Source: JACNKJ01 sp964440095 | GTDB lineage: Bacteria > Krumholzibacteriota > Krumholzibacteriia > JACNKJ01 | Direction: 5' to 3' | Length of the DNA: 64,000 bases | NCBI GenBank assembly: GCA_964440095.1 | Contig: CAYTPZ010000002.1 | Location: forward strand, 1-64,000 | In this document: one piece after another, positions 8,852 to 17,702 of the stretch | Position numbering within the stretch: the first letter of the stretch is position 1 | Layout: each line of letters opens with the position of its first letter | The notes under the pieces: generated by a model | What the model saw: only the letters and a program-made list of their open reading frames with translations | Databases searched by the model: none | What the model was told of the DNA's origin: nothing | Position numbers and translations under genes: made by a program

Positions 8852-9922
8852 ATGGCTTTGAACTTCTTGGCGGAACTCGAGAACATGCAAAGTTTCCTGA
8901 GCTGGAAGCGAAAGCATCATCCCGATTGGCCGGACCTTCGCCTGGAGTGGGGGCTTTACCACCACCTTCGCGGTTCCCTGGCCATGGATCAGGCCGCCGA
9001 TCCCGATCTTCGCGAGCAGGCCGAGAAGCTGCTCGCCGAGGGCTATCGCACCTTGGCCGAAAGCCAGGACGCGGCCCGCAGTTTCGGGGAGTTCGCCGAA
9101 TGGGACGGGTGGGCCGTAACGCATCTGCCCGCCATGGGACAGCCGGTGGAAGCGCCTCGCGGCGCCGATCTGCGCGAGCACTTCCTCTTGGAGTTGGATG
9201 ACGACCAGGGCGACATCACAGAGAAGCTTCTGGATCGCGTGGGCGAGCTGGATACCTGCCCCGAACCGCTGAGGCGGGCGGCCATGGGGCGTCCCTTCCG
9301 GCGTCTCTTCGCGTCCATGGCCGAGTATCTGGGATTTCAGGGCGAGTACGATGCCGCCCTGGAAGCGACGGCTTGGTCGGTTCTTGTGGGTGGACAAAGT
9401 GTGGAACACTGGCTTCTCAGCTCGCGTGTGGAGCGCATTTGCGACCGCCGGGTTGAAGCCGGCGAATTGCTCGATGAGGGCATGAAGCGTTTCCCCGAAA
9501 ACGTGGCACTCATGCGCGAGCGTTCCGAAGAATACGAGATGCAGAGCAAACACGAGAAGGCCGCTGAAATTCTCGAAAGAGCTGTGAAGCTCAAACCCAA
9601 ATGGGCGGACCTGCGTCTTCGCCTGGCACGGGTTTACCGGGAGCTGGAGCAGAGGGATCTATCGCTGGACCAGTTCGAAAAAGCCTTGGAACTCAACCCT
9701 CGCTATGAAAGTGCGGCTCGCGGCCGGGCTGAATTACTCAAAGATCGTGGTCGACATGAAGAAGCCGAAGCGCTTCTGCAGGCCTGGAGCGAAGACAAGA
9801 CTCCCCACGCCGAGGTTTATCGAATGCTCAGCGAAATCCTTGCCGAGCGTGAAGACTACCTGGCCGCCGAACGATTCGCGCGCCTGAGTCAGTCCGGAGC
9901 CGAGAAGCATGAAGATGCTTAG
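8852..9922 (+). CDS. Tetratricopeptide repeat protein
   Basis: 356 residues, no signal peptide, predicted cytoplasmic. The C-terminal half carries about four TPR units, for example around AAEILERAVKLKPKWADLRL and LDQFEKALELNPRYESAARG. The N-terminal half is acidic, helical and of no recognised family. It starts 10 bases after glpX and its last 14 bases overlap the start of the next gene, so glpX, this gene and the third glycosidase-like gene probably form one transcript with translational coupling. Function unknown; TPRs normally mediate protein contacts. Confidence 0.85.
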   Translation: MALNFLAELENMQSFLSWKRKHHPDWPDLRLEWGLYHHLRGSLAMDQAADPDLREQAEKLLAEGYRTLAESQDAARSFGEFAEWDGWAVTHLPAMGQPVEAPRGADLREHFLLELDDDQGDITEKLLDRVGELDTCPEPLRRAAMGRPFRRLFASMAEYLGFQGEYDAALEATAWSVLVGGQSVEHWLLSSRVERICDRRVEAGELLDEGMKRFPENVALMRERSEEYEMQSKHEKAAEILERAVKLKPKWADLRLRLARVYRELEQRDLSLDQFEKALELNPRYESAARGRAELLKDRGRHEEAEALLQAWSEDKTPHAEVYRMLSEILAEREDYLAAERFARLSQSGAEKHEDA

Positions 9923-11501
9923 GCGAATCGCCTTCCTTCTAGCCCTCTGCCTTATCTCGTCGGCCACGGCGGACATCAACTGGACCTTCGATCAGCCCTA
10001 CTTCGTGGAAGAATATGGCGTGAAGACCAAGGATCACGCGCTGGTTTATCACGATGGCCTCTACCACCTCTTCTACATTCAGAGTTTTGAAGGCGGAACC
10101 CTGCCGGGCTATCGGCTCGAGCAGTGGTTGGGTCATGTGACCAGCGAAGATCTGCGCACCTGGACCCATCATGACAGCATTCTGCCCGTGGTTCCGGGAA
10201 CCTGGGAAGAGGGTTTTATCTGGGCGCCGGACATAATTGAGAATCCCTTCGGTACCGGCTGGGTCATGCTCTACACGGGAGCGGAGTACAATTTGGAGGC
10301 ACGTCAACGCATGGGCGTGGCCTACAGCGAAGACCTTTACACCTGGACACGCGAGCCGGCCAATCCCGTGTATGAGCCCGACACGTGGACCGATTGGGCG
10401 GATCCCGTTTACGAGTCCGCCAATTGCCGCGACCCCGAATTGTTCCAGATACCCGGTTACCCGGGATGGCACCTTGTGAACTCGGTGAGAACTTCCGAGG
10501 GGTTCGGCGCTTTGGCTCTGGCCTACAGCGAAGATTTCATCAACTGGACTCAACAGGACACGCTCTTCTACCACGGCAGTCCCAACATGCTTGAGAGCGT
10601 GAACCTTTACGTGGATACCTCAGATCGAAAGCACATGTTCTACACGGAATTCAATCACGGCGGAACCTCACACATGTCCAGCGCCAATTACCTGGGCGGA
10701 TGGGACAAGAACAACGCCATAAGTTTCGACTCCGGCGAAGGCCCGGAGGTGTCGCAGCTCAATGGGAAGATCATCTTCAGTCGCTACAGCGCCGATTACC
10801 CTATAGATCTGGAACGCTACTACATCGAGTTCGACTGTATTGATGCGGCCATCCTGGATCCACCGGACATGGTCAAACTGGAAGGCTTGCAGGACCACTG
10901 GCACATTCGCTTCGGCGAGGCCTTCGATTATCAGCCCACCTTTGGAGACAATCCCATCGTGCGGGGAAATTCCAGCACGAACATGGAGGGCAACAGCTAC
11001 CTGGCCACCTCCGAGAAATACATGTCGCCCCACGGGCCCGGCGCCATCGGCCAACAGACGGGCCCAGCTCCCACGGGTTTGCTCGAGTCCGATCCCTTCA
11101 ATGTGCAGCGGGATCGTTTCAGTATGTTGATCGGCGGCGGCAATATGCCCGAGCATTGCTTCATCGCCATGGTGAGGGTGAGTGATGGGCGGATCATGCT
11201 GCGTGAAATGGGTCCGGACGCTTGGGAGATGGAGCGCCGAATCTGGGACACCAGCACGCTCGTGGGCGAGGAAGTGTTCATTGCCATCGTGGATCTGGCC
11301 AGCTACTCCAGCGGCAGCATGTGGGGATGGATCGCCGTGGACAGCATTCGCGAGTACCCCTTCACCGGCAGCGATGAGGTCACGCCCTCAACTCCTTTGG
11401 TGGAGGATCTCTACCTGGCGCAGATCGTGGAGGATGCGGGCTTCGATTATCCCGCGACGCAGAGTAGCGACTTCTCGAAGCTGCGGAAGCTCTTCCGCTA
11501 G
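9909..11501 (+). CDS. Secreted GH32/GH43-like propeller protein lacking a sorting tail
   Basis: 530 residues with signal peptide MKMLRRIAFLLALCLISSAT. Third paralogue of the 69-3488 and 3735-5576 products: KDH at 41-43, WLGHVTSEDLRTWTHHDS, NCRDPELF and NMLES are all conserved, followed by the same beta-sandwich module (IGGGN ... MWGWIAVDSI). It ends soon after that module with no PKD, cohesin-like or FlgD-like tail, so if exported it may be released or held in the periplasm. Its start lies inside the end of the upstream TPR gene. Its stop codon abuts, without a gap, the stop of the convergent gene at 11502. Confidence 0.82.
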   Translation: MKMLRRIAFLLALCLISSATADINWTFDQPYFVEEYGVKTKDHALVYHDGLYHLFYIQSFEGGTLPGYRLEQWLGHVTSEDLRTWTHHDSILPVVPGTWEEGFIWAPDIIENPFGTGWVMLYTGAEYNLEARQRMGVAYSEDLYTWTREPANPVYEPDTWTDWADPVYESANCRDPELFQIPGYPGWHLVNSVRTSEGFGALALAYSEDFINWTQQDTLFYHGSPNMLESVNLYVDTSDRKHMFYTEFNHGGTSHMSSANYLGGWDKNNAISFDSGEGPEVSQLNGKIIFSRYSADYPIDLERYYIEFDCIDAAILDPPDMVKLEGLQDHWHIRFGEAFDYQPTFGDNPIVRGNSSTNMEGNSYLATSEKYMSPHGPGAIGQQTGPAPTGLLESDPFNVQRDRFSMLIGGGNMPEHCFIAMVRVSDGRIMLREMGPDAWEMERRIWDTSTLVGEEVFIAIVDLASYSSGSMWGWIAVDSIREYPFTGSDEVTPSTPLVEDLYLAQIVEDAGFDYPATQSSDFSKLRKLFR

Positions 11502-11951
11502 TTACTTCCGATAGAGCGATTTGACCATGGTCCAGGTTTCTTCGGCCGTGGGTACAGCGCAGTAGACGCTCGCGATTTGATCAGCGAGATAGAGCAGATC
11601 GCCGCCACCCTCCGCATACACTTCCAGCACGTAGGGATAATCTCCGGCCGTCATGGGCAGGCTGCCGTTGTCTGTTCCGTCCCATACTACAGAGTGGGAG
11701 CCCGTACTTTTGAAACCGCTGACGAGAGTGCGCACCAGGTTTTCGCCGTCTTCCGACAAAACGAACAACAGCACCAGTCCATCGCTATCGAGTTCATAGC
11801 TGATGGTCGTAGGGCTGTAGTCGGGTTCGCCCGGAATGTTGCAGAAGGGATTCGGATCATTGTCGCCCAGGTTCCAGGCAGCGCCGGCGGGCAGGGCGAT
11901 GAGGGCTGCGAAGGCGAAGGCCATTAGGCTCAGGATGTGGGCGCGCTTCAT
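11502..11951 (-). CDS. Small secreted protein with FlgD-like Ig domain
   Basis: 149 residues from the ATG at 11951, chosen because it opens a signal peptide (MKRAHILSLMAFAFAALIAL); the frame is open 14 codons upstream. The mature part contains one FlgD-like fold: ISYELDSDGLVLLFVL, then HSVVWDGTDNGSLPMTAGDY and YVLEVYA. That domain type is normally the C-terminal sorting module of larger proteins; here it stands almost alone, followed by about 30 residues ending SLYRK. It is convergent with the tail-less glycosidase-like gene. Function unknown. Confidence 0.7.
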   Translation of the reverse strand: MKRAHILSLMAFAFAALIALPAGAAWNLGDNDPNPFCNIPGEPDYSPTTISYELDSDGLVLLFVLSEDGENLVRTLVSGFKSTGSHSVVWDGTDNGSLPMTAGDYPYVLEVYAEGGGDLLYLADQIASVYCAVPTAEETWTMVKSLYRK

Positions 11952-11992
11952 GATGTCATCCTTGGGTGCAAGTGTAGGCCATAATTTTACCA

Positions 11993-12322
11993 TTAACTAG
12001 GACAAGATGGAAGGGGCTGGCCGCTGGCCGCTAACCGCCAGAGCGGGAATGGCTCAGGCTGTGGCAGCTGGAACAGAGTGTGGTCAAATTGCTTAGTTGA
12101 TTGCCTCCGTTCCTTTTGAGACTCCGACTTTGTAAAACGCACCACCACTCGTGCCTTGGTAAATGGCAACTCGCCGACTGCTACAGCCTTCTTAACTTCT
12201 GGCAATTCGCGAAACGATTCGGCGAGTCGCTAAAACTGATAGAATTGCGCATCGGAAATCTTCAGGGCTTCGCGCGAGTATTGGCGCATGGAAGAATAGC
12301 CGAAAGCCCATGCGCAAGAGTT
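11993..12322 (-). pseudogene. Degraded HNH-endonuclease-like gene fragment
   Basis: Reading the reverse strand from 12322, one frame gives WAFGYSSMRQYSREALKIS, then DAQFYQF, an in-frame TAG, and RLAESFRELPEVKKAVAVG followed by ELPFTKARVVVRFTK. This matches the helical N-terminal region common in HNH-endonuclease-annotated proteins (a GYxS...LGIS...LxRLAEALxxLPxLxxAxxxGxISWTKAR pattern, from family knowledge). Lesions: a stop codon inside the domain, a stop just upstream of the retained part, and no HNH domain downstream, where the frame runs into heptad-repeat sequence. A 112-codon forward ORF at 12101-12439 is its antisense shadow. The rest of the 11952-12506 gap shows no gene. Confidence 0.5.
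12017..12037. repeat. Heptad repeat (CTGGCCG, CTGGCCG, CTAACCG)
   Basis: Three 7-bp words in tandem, the complement of the AGCGGTT/AGCGGCC family seen near 59.4 and 61.5 kb. It lies at the 3' end of the HNH-like pseudogene. Confidence 0.7.
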
Positions 12323-12506
12323 AAGGTTAAGTTACAACAACAATTAGCGAATATCGCAAAACTGTATCCCCGAATGTGTGAAACGCTGATTTCCTGTGCA
12401 ATTGAAGCTCGGGTCAATCCGCCTTGGTGCGCGGTTTAGTCTCCGGAATCTACTACTGACTATCCGTTAATTGTTCCCGGCCATAGTTCCCTGCTATGGT
12501 CCACGC

Positions 12507-13826
12507 ATGGAACTCTTTGAACGTCAAAGCGCCTCGCCTCTGGCCGACCGCATGCGCCCCGAAACCCTGGACGGCTTCGTGGGGCAGGAGCAAATCCTCG
12601 GCCCGGGCAAACCCCTGCGGCGATTCATCGAAAGCGGCAAGCTGTCCAGCTCGCTCCTGTTCTGGGGGCCGCCGGGGACGGGAAAAACCACATTGGCTCG
12701 AATACTGGCGGGAGTTGTGGACGCGGAATTCGTCAGCTTCAGTGCCGTGACCAGCGGCGTGAAGGAAGTGCGAAGCATCGTGGCCGCCGCCCGCGAACGG
12801 CTGATCCTGAACGGACGCCGGACCATGCTCTTCGTGGATGAGATCCATCGATTCAACAAAGCTCAGCAGGACGCCTTTCTCCCCCACGTGGAAGACGGCA
12901 CCGTAATTCTCGTGGGAGCCACCACCGAGAACCCCAGCTTCGAAGTGAACAGCGCGCTGCTCAGTCGCAGCCGAGTCTTCACCCTTCGGTCTCTCAATGA
13001 AAATGACATCCTTACTCTGCTGAAGCGCGCGCTGCTCGATCCGGACAAGGGCCTGGGCGATCTGGAACTGGAATTCGAAGAGGGAGCGCTGGAGGCCATT
13101 GCGGGAACTGCCAGCGGCGATGCGCGCACGGCCCTGAATTCGCTGGAGATGCTCGCCGAAAGCTTGGACGGTGAAAAGCATGTGAGCCTGAGCCAGGTGG
13201 CCGACTTCGCCGAGCGTCGTAGTCACATTTACGACAAGGCGGGCGAGGAGCATTACAATCTTATCAGCGCCCTGCATAAATGCCTGCGCGACAGCGATCC
13301 CGACGCCAGTCTCTACTGGGCCACGCGCATGCTGGAATCGGGGGAAGATCCTCTCTATGTCATGAGGCGTCTGGTCAGGTTCGCCAGCGAAGATATCGGC
13401 AACGCCGATCCCCGTGCTCTGCAGGTAGCGGTATCGTGTATGCAGGCAGTGCATTTTCTGGGCATGCCCGAGGCCGACACGGCGGTGGCCCAGTGCGTCC
13501 TTTATCTTGCTACTGCGCCCAAGAGCAACTCGGTCTATTCGGCCATCAAGTCGGCCAAGGGCGATGTGGAATCTCTACCCGACGCGCCTGTGCCCCTGCA
13601 CCTTCGCAACGCGCCCACAAGCCTGATGAAGGAGCTTGGCTACGGCAAAGGCTACGAATACGCCCACGGAGATGCCGACGCGGTGGTGGATCAATCGCAT
13701 TTTCCCGATGAAATCGGGGTGAGGCGTTACTATCACCCCACTAATCGAGGCTACGAATCGCGGGTGCGCGCCTTCCTGGAATGGCTGGAAGAGCAGAAGG
13801 TCGAGCGCCGGAAGGAGGGCAAATGA
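12507..13826 (+). CDS. rarA: RarA/MgsA-type AAA+ recombination ATPase
   Basis: 439 residues, typical of RarA, an ATPase related to clamp-loader subunits that acts at stalled replication forks. Walker A GPPGTGKTT is at residues 54-62 and Walker B MLFVDEIHRFN follows; the sensor region VGATTENPSFEVN and the C-terminal tetramerisation domain with YYHPTNRGYE are family-specific. The ATG at 12507 gives MELFERQ; 12 upstream codons are open but unsupported. Its stop overlaps the next start (ATGA), so it begins a three-gene coupled unit with the GNAT and methyltransferase genes. Confidence 0.95.
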   Translation: MELFERQSASPLADRMRPETLDGFVGQEQILGPGKPLRRFIESGKLSSSLLFWGPPGTGKTTLARILAGVVDAEFVSFSAVTSGVKEVRSIVAAARERLILNGRRTMLFVDEIHRFNKAQQDAFLPHVEDGTVILVGATTENPSFEVNSALLSRSRVFTLRSLNENDILTLLKRALLDPDKGLGDLELEFEEGALEAIAGTASGDARTALNSLEMLAESLDGEKHVSLSQVADFAERRSHIYDKAGEEHYNLISALHKCLRDSDPDASLYWATRMLESGEDPLYVMRRLVRFASEDIGNADPRALQVAVSCMQAVHFLGMPEADTAVAQCVLYLATAPKSNSVYSAIKSAKGDVESLPDAPVPLHLRNAPTSLMKELGYGKGYEYAHGDADAVVDQSHFPDEIGVRRYYHPTNRGYESRVRAFLEWLEEQKVERRKEGK

Positions 13827-14113
13827 GAATTCGTCCCCTGGTGGCCACGGCCATGGGCACCTGGGATGGCCGGCGTGGCTACCTCTGGCATCTGGCTGTT
13901 GAGCCCGAGCTGCAGAGCCGTGGGCTGGGGCGCAAGATGCTCGAGGCTCTGGGAGAGGCTTACCGAAAGTTGGGGATCCCCAAGGTCACCTTTCAGATTG
14001 AAACCAGCAATCGCGAAGTGTTGGGCTTCTACCTGCGCATGGGCTATCACACAAGAGACGATCTCGTTTGTGTGAGCAAAGTTCTTCAACAGTCTGCCAA
14101 GGAGGAACGATGA
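13823..14113 (+). CDS. GNAT-family N-acetyltransferase (short)
   Basis: 96 residues. The acetyl-CoA-binding motif A of GNAT enzymes is clear: YLWHLAVEPELQSRGLGRKM, followed by LEALGEAY and NREVLGFYLRMGYHTRDD. At under 100 residues it is shorter than most GNATs (about 140) and lacks the N-terminal strands, so it may be a minimal form or a shortened gene. The start overlaps the rarA stop (ATGA) and its own stop overlaps the methyltransferase start in the same way. Substrate unknown. Confidence 0.8.
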   Translation: MRIRPLVATAMGTWDGRRGYLWHLAVEPELQSRGLGRKMLEALGEAYRKLGIPKVTFQIETSNREVLGFYLRMGYHTRDDLVCVSKVLQQSAKEER

Positions 14114-14865
14114 GCCGCAAAGAGTGGTGGGAGAGTTTTTTCCGGGGCGCGTGGCTCGATGTGCAAAAGGGCCGCGACACGGCCGAAATCGTGGATCCAG
14201 CGGCGGGCTTTATCGAACTGGCCCTGGCCCTTGAGCCCGGCGCGCGAGTGCTGGATGTGCCCTGCGGCGAAGGGCGCCTTAGCCGCGCCATGGCCCGCAA
14301 GGGTTATCGGGCCAGCGGCCTGGACATCACGGGTAGCCTCCTTACCCAAGCCAGGAAGCAGGCCAGGGCCGAAAAGCTCGACATGGAGTTCAAGCAGGGC
14401 GATATGCGGAAGATCCCCTGGCGAAATCGTTTCCACGGCGCTTTCTGCTGGTGGGGGAGCTTCGGATACTTCGACGACGCGGGTAATTTGGCCTTTCTGA
14501 AATCGGTTCATCGCTCGCTGAAGCCCGGCGGCCGCTTCCTCTTGGATGGCCACTGCGCCGAAACCCTCTTCCCATCCTTCGATGAACGTCAGTGGATAGA
14601 AGAGGGGAGTACCACCGCGCTGCTCGAGAACCACTACGATGCCAGCACCGGTCGTGTGGAAATGGACTGGACTCTCATCAAGAATGGCCGGCGAAGCCGT
14701 CGCCACAGTTCCATTCGCATTTATACTTTGAAGGAACTCAGTGAACTCGCCTGGGAGGCAGGCTTCTCGGAAGTTCATGCCTTCGGTGGTCTATCGGGAG
14801 AGGCCTTCGAATTGGGGGCGCCACGCCTTCTTCTGCTGGCTGAAAAGGCAGGAAGCGTTCGTTAA
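14110..14865 (+). CDS. Class I SAM-dependent methyltransferase
   Basis: 251 residues. SAM-binding motif I is VLDVPCGEGRLSRAMA, then the acidic end of strand 2 (ASGLDITGSLL) and motif post-II GDMRKIPW; a FHGAFCWWGSFGYFDD segment and PGGRFLLDGH follow. It resembles the widespread small-molecule or ubiquinone/menaquinone-type methyltransferases, but no substrate can be assigned. It is the last gene of the rarA-GNAT-methyltransferase overlapping set. Confidence 0.87.
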   Translation: MSRKEWWESFFRGAWLDVQKGRDTAEIVDPAAGFIELALALEPGARVLDVPCGEGRLSRAMARKGYRASGLDITGSLLTQARKQARAEKLDMEFKQGDMRKIPWRNRFHGAFCWWGSFGYFDDAGNLAFLKSVHRSLKPGGRFLLDGHCAETLFPSFDERQWIEEGSTTALLENHYDASTGRVEMDWTLIKNGRRSRRHSSIRIYTLKELSELAWEAGFSEVHAFGGLSGEAFELGAPRLLLLAEKAGSVR

Positions 14866-14997
14866 CCTATTTTAATTCCATGTTATTACACCACTTATAG
14901 CTTTCCTCTCTTTCGCCCCTCGCCAAAAGGGAAGGCCGAGGCTAAACTACTCTGCCTTTCGGACGAGGCTCTAATTCAAAGGATGTGCCCCTTCAGC

Positions 14998-17631
14998 ATG
15001 ATTCGGCTCCGAGATTTCATCATTCAGGGAAGCCTTTTGGCGGTCCTTCTCGCGCCTATCGCCGTGGCCGAGAACCGTGACTCCGAGCTTCTTTCCCCTG
15101 ACAGCAGGATCGAGATGGAAAGTGAGATCACTCGCCTTCAGTCTCGCATCCAGCGTGCGCGCCTACATTGGCGTGCGGGGATGACCTCGATGATGCGCTT
15201 GGATGAAAGTGCCCGACTTGCCCGTCGCATGCCTGGTCCCCTGGCTCTGCCCGCTTCCGGTCGCAAAGCCCTCTTCCAGGAGCACGACTTCACCGGCATG
15301 AGTTTGCCCCCGCGTCTGGACTGGCGGGATCAGGGCGGCAACTTCGTAACTCCCCTGCGAGATCAGGGTGATTGCAGCGCGGGCTGGGCTTACGCCAGCA
15401 CGGCGGCGCTGGAAAGCGCCTTCCTGCTGGGCATGAATGCCGGCAGCTTGGAAGACTTCGACCTTTCCGAAAACCAACTCATTGAATGCATGGGCGAATA
15501 CGGCTTTGCAGCATCCTGTGAAAGCGGATGGACCAGCGACGCCCTCTGGTTCGCCGAGAACGTGGGCATGCTGGAATCCTGTTGCCTGCCGTCCGGAGTT
15601 CAGGTGGAAGATGCCTGTGCCGGCGGCCTATGCGGCGAGGACGAAAGCCGCCGCTACCGCTTTGCCGAGTCGGGCGTGGTCTGTTATCAGGCCGATGTGG
15701 CGGCCGTTCGCCGTGCCCTTCTCATTTTCGGCCCCTTGATCAGCGCCATGAAAACCTATCCCAGCATGGACGCCTATAGCACCGGCATCTACAGCCCCTT
15801 GCCCGGCGAAGTCTCCGATGGAATCCAAAGCTTGCTCATTGTGGGATACGACGCCCTCGGCCGGGCTTGGCTGGTGAAGAACAGCTGGGGAGATGATTGG
15901 GGCGAGGATGGTTTCGCCTGGATTTCCTGGGATGCTCATACCGGCCTGGGCAACGATTGCCACTGGGTGCGCTTCGATCCACTGGAACGCGGTCCCCACG
16001 CATCCTTTGCGGTGAGTACCAGGAATCCGCTCACTGGTGCGGCCTGCCGCTTCGAGGATCGGAGCGTGAGTTCCACCGGCGAAATCATATCCTGGGAATG
16101 GGATTTCAATGGTGACGGAAACACGGACGCCACCGGGCCGGGTCCCCATGAATTCAGCTTCGAAAACTCGGGGCGATTGAGTCCCCTGCTTCGCGTGATC
16201 GACTCCCAGGGCCGCGAAGATATTGAAAACCCTCTCGGCCTGTTAGAGGTTAGTTACGATGGTCCCCGCTGGGTGGTGGATGCGAAGCTGGGCAGTCCTT
16301 ACGGCGAGGGTTCGCCTGAGCAGCCCTTCCTGCGAGTGCAAAGCGCGCTCAATGCCGCAGCGGCGGGAGACACGGTATTGATCATGCCCGGTCTTTATCA
16401 GGGCGTGCTCAATAGTGATCTACAATTGAAGGGCATTCCCATTGTCCTGCGTGGAGTGGGCGAGCCCGGCCAAGTGATCTTGGACGGGGGAGACGAGTCG
16501 CGCATTCTCACCATTCTACCTGGCGACGGCTCGGGGCCTACCCTCGAGAACCTGGTCTTCCGCAGCGGATTCCACACTGGAGGCGGCGGAGCGGTGTTGG
16601 CTGCCGGCGCCACAGCCCGCTTCGCCGATTGTCTATTCAAAGGCAATCGCGCCCAGGGTGTGAATTCGGGCGGAGGTGCGGTCTGGACCGATCGCGCCTT
16701 GCTCTTCGAACGCTGCAAATTCATGAACAATCTGGCTGCCGGTCCCGGCGGTGCGCTGCGCGCCCAGGGCGTGCTCGGACTTTCAGCCTGCCGATTCGAA
16801 GGCAACGCCAGTGCCGACGGCGGTGGTGCTTTAGCGCTGGGACCCGGCGCAATTCTGGACGCGGTCAATTCGGTCTTCTTCGCCAACGAAGCCCCCCGTG
16901 GAGGAGCCATCTTGGGCCATGATTCCCGCGCCCGCCTTGTGCATCTGAGCGCCGCCTCAAACGGCGCCGAAGAATCTGGCGGATTCCTGCACTGGACCGG
17001 TGGTCGAGTGGAATTGGCCAACAGTATTCTTTGGGGCGATGAGGCGCCCATGGATGCCGAGATTCACGCTCAAGAAGCCGAGGTGGATTTGGGGCGCTGT
17101 CTGATTTCCAGTGCAGACGGAAGTTCGGATCTCCTGGCTGGGGAACCAGCCTTCGTGAATCTGTCCGCCGGCGATCTCCACTTGATCGATTGCAGCGCCG
17201 GTTTGGCAGCCGGCGAAGATCTGGGTGTGCCGGTTGATGTAGATGGGCGCCCGCGCCCCAATCCCGTAGGGAGTGCGCCGGATCTTGGCGCTTATGAGGT
17301 CGAGGGTTTGGCCAGTGCGGTAGGTGAACCCACGCCCATGGCTTTTACCTTCGAGGGTATCTATCCCAACCCCTTCAATCCTTCCACGACCATTCTCTTC
17401 CGCCTGGAGGAACCGGCCGAAGTTAAGGCCGGCGTCTATCATCCCAACGGTCAGTGGGTCTCCACTCTCATGGCTGAAGAAATGGGCGCGGGCTCGCATC
17501 GCTTATCCTGGACGGCAAGGAGCGAGGTGGGCGAAGCCCTGGCCAGCGGGCTGTTCCTTGTGCGCATCGAGTGTCGCTACGCGGATGGCCGCGTGGAGAG
17601 CGATTACCGCAAGGCCATTCTGGTTAAATAG
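14998..17631 (+). CDS. Secreted papain-fold protein (catalytic residues lost) with PKD, beta-helix and type IX-like tail
   Basis: 877 residues from the ATG at 14998 (signal peptide MIRLRDFIIQGSLLAVLLAP); an in-frame ATG at 14983 is also possible, and neither has well-spaced Shine-Dalgarno sequence. Residues about 95-330 are a C1A papain-like domain: DWRDQGG, DQGDCSAGWAYAS and WLVKNSWGDDWGEDGF. The usual G-S-C-W active-site context is S-A-G-W, so the nucleophile is Gly129, and the catalytic His position (normally xHAV before IVGY) is Gln277; the Asn of KNSWG remains. A PKD domain (WEWDFNGDGNTD), a DUF1565-like right-handed beta-helix (about 430-750) and a FlgD-like tail (YPNPFNPSTTI ... KAILVK) follow. 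Probably a surface binding protein rather than a protease. Confidence 0.85.
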   Translation: MIRLRDFIIQGSLLAVLLAPIAVAENRDSELLSPDSRIEMESEITRLQSRIQRARLHWRAGMTSMMRLDESARLARRMPGPLALPASGRKALFQEHDFTGMSLPPRLDWRDQGGNFVTPLRDQGDCSAGWAYASTAALESAFLLGMNAGSLEDFDLSENQLIECMGEYGFAASCESGWTSDALWFAENVGMLESCCLPSGVQVEDACAGGLCGEDESRRYRFAESGVVCYQADVAAVRRALLIFGPLISAMKTYPSMDAYSTGIYSPLPGEVSDGIQSLLIVGYDALGRAWLVKNSWGDDWGEDGFAWISWDAHTGLGNDCHWVRFDPLERGPHASFAVSTRNPLTGAACRFEDRSVSSTGEIISWEWDFNGDGNTDATGPGPHEFSFENSGRLSPLLRVIDSQGREDIENPLGLLEVSYDGPRWVVDAKLGSPYGEGSPEQPFLRVQSALNAAAAGDTVLIMPGLYQGVLNSDLQLKGIPIVLRGVGEPGQVILDGGDESRILTILPGDGSGPTLENLVFRSGFHTGGGGAVLAAGATARFADCLFKGNRAQGVNSGGGAVWTDRALLFERCKFMNNLAAGPGGALRAQGVLGLSACRFEGNASADGGGALALGPGAILDAVNSVFFANEAPRGGAILGHDSRARLVHLSAASNGAEESGGFLHWTGGRVELANSILWGDEAPMDAEIHAQEAEVDLGRCLISSADGSSDLLAGEPAFVNLSAGDLHLIDCSAGLAAGEDLGVPVDVDGRPRPNPVGSAPDLGAYEVEGLASAVGEPTPMAFTFEGIYPNPFNPSTTILFRLEEPAEVKAGVYHPNGQWVSTLMAEEMGAGSHRLSWTARSEVGEALASGLFLVRIECRYADGRVESDYRKAILVK

Positions 17632-17635
17632 CCAA

Positions 17636-17656
17636 GGACTGAGAACTGAGAACCCT
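17636..17656. repeat. Short heptad repeat (GGACTGA, GAACTGA, GAACCCT)
   Basis: Two near-identical 7-bp words and a degenerate third, four bases after the stop of the papain-fold gene. Same period as the other heptad tracts but a different word. Short enough to be chance. Confidence 0.4.
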
Positions 17657-17702
17657 CTCCCGGATCTGGGGGAGGATGTTTTGTACATGTCCAAGCTCCT
17701 GT

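Noticed and set aside
12101..12439. 112-codon forward ORF before rarA
   Set aside because: No ribosome-binding site or family match; the opposite strand carries recognisable HNH-endonuclease-like sequence, so this is its antisense.
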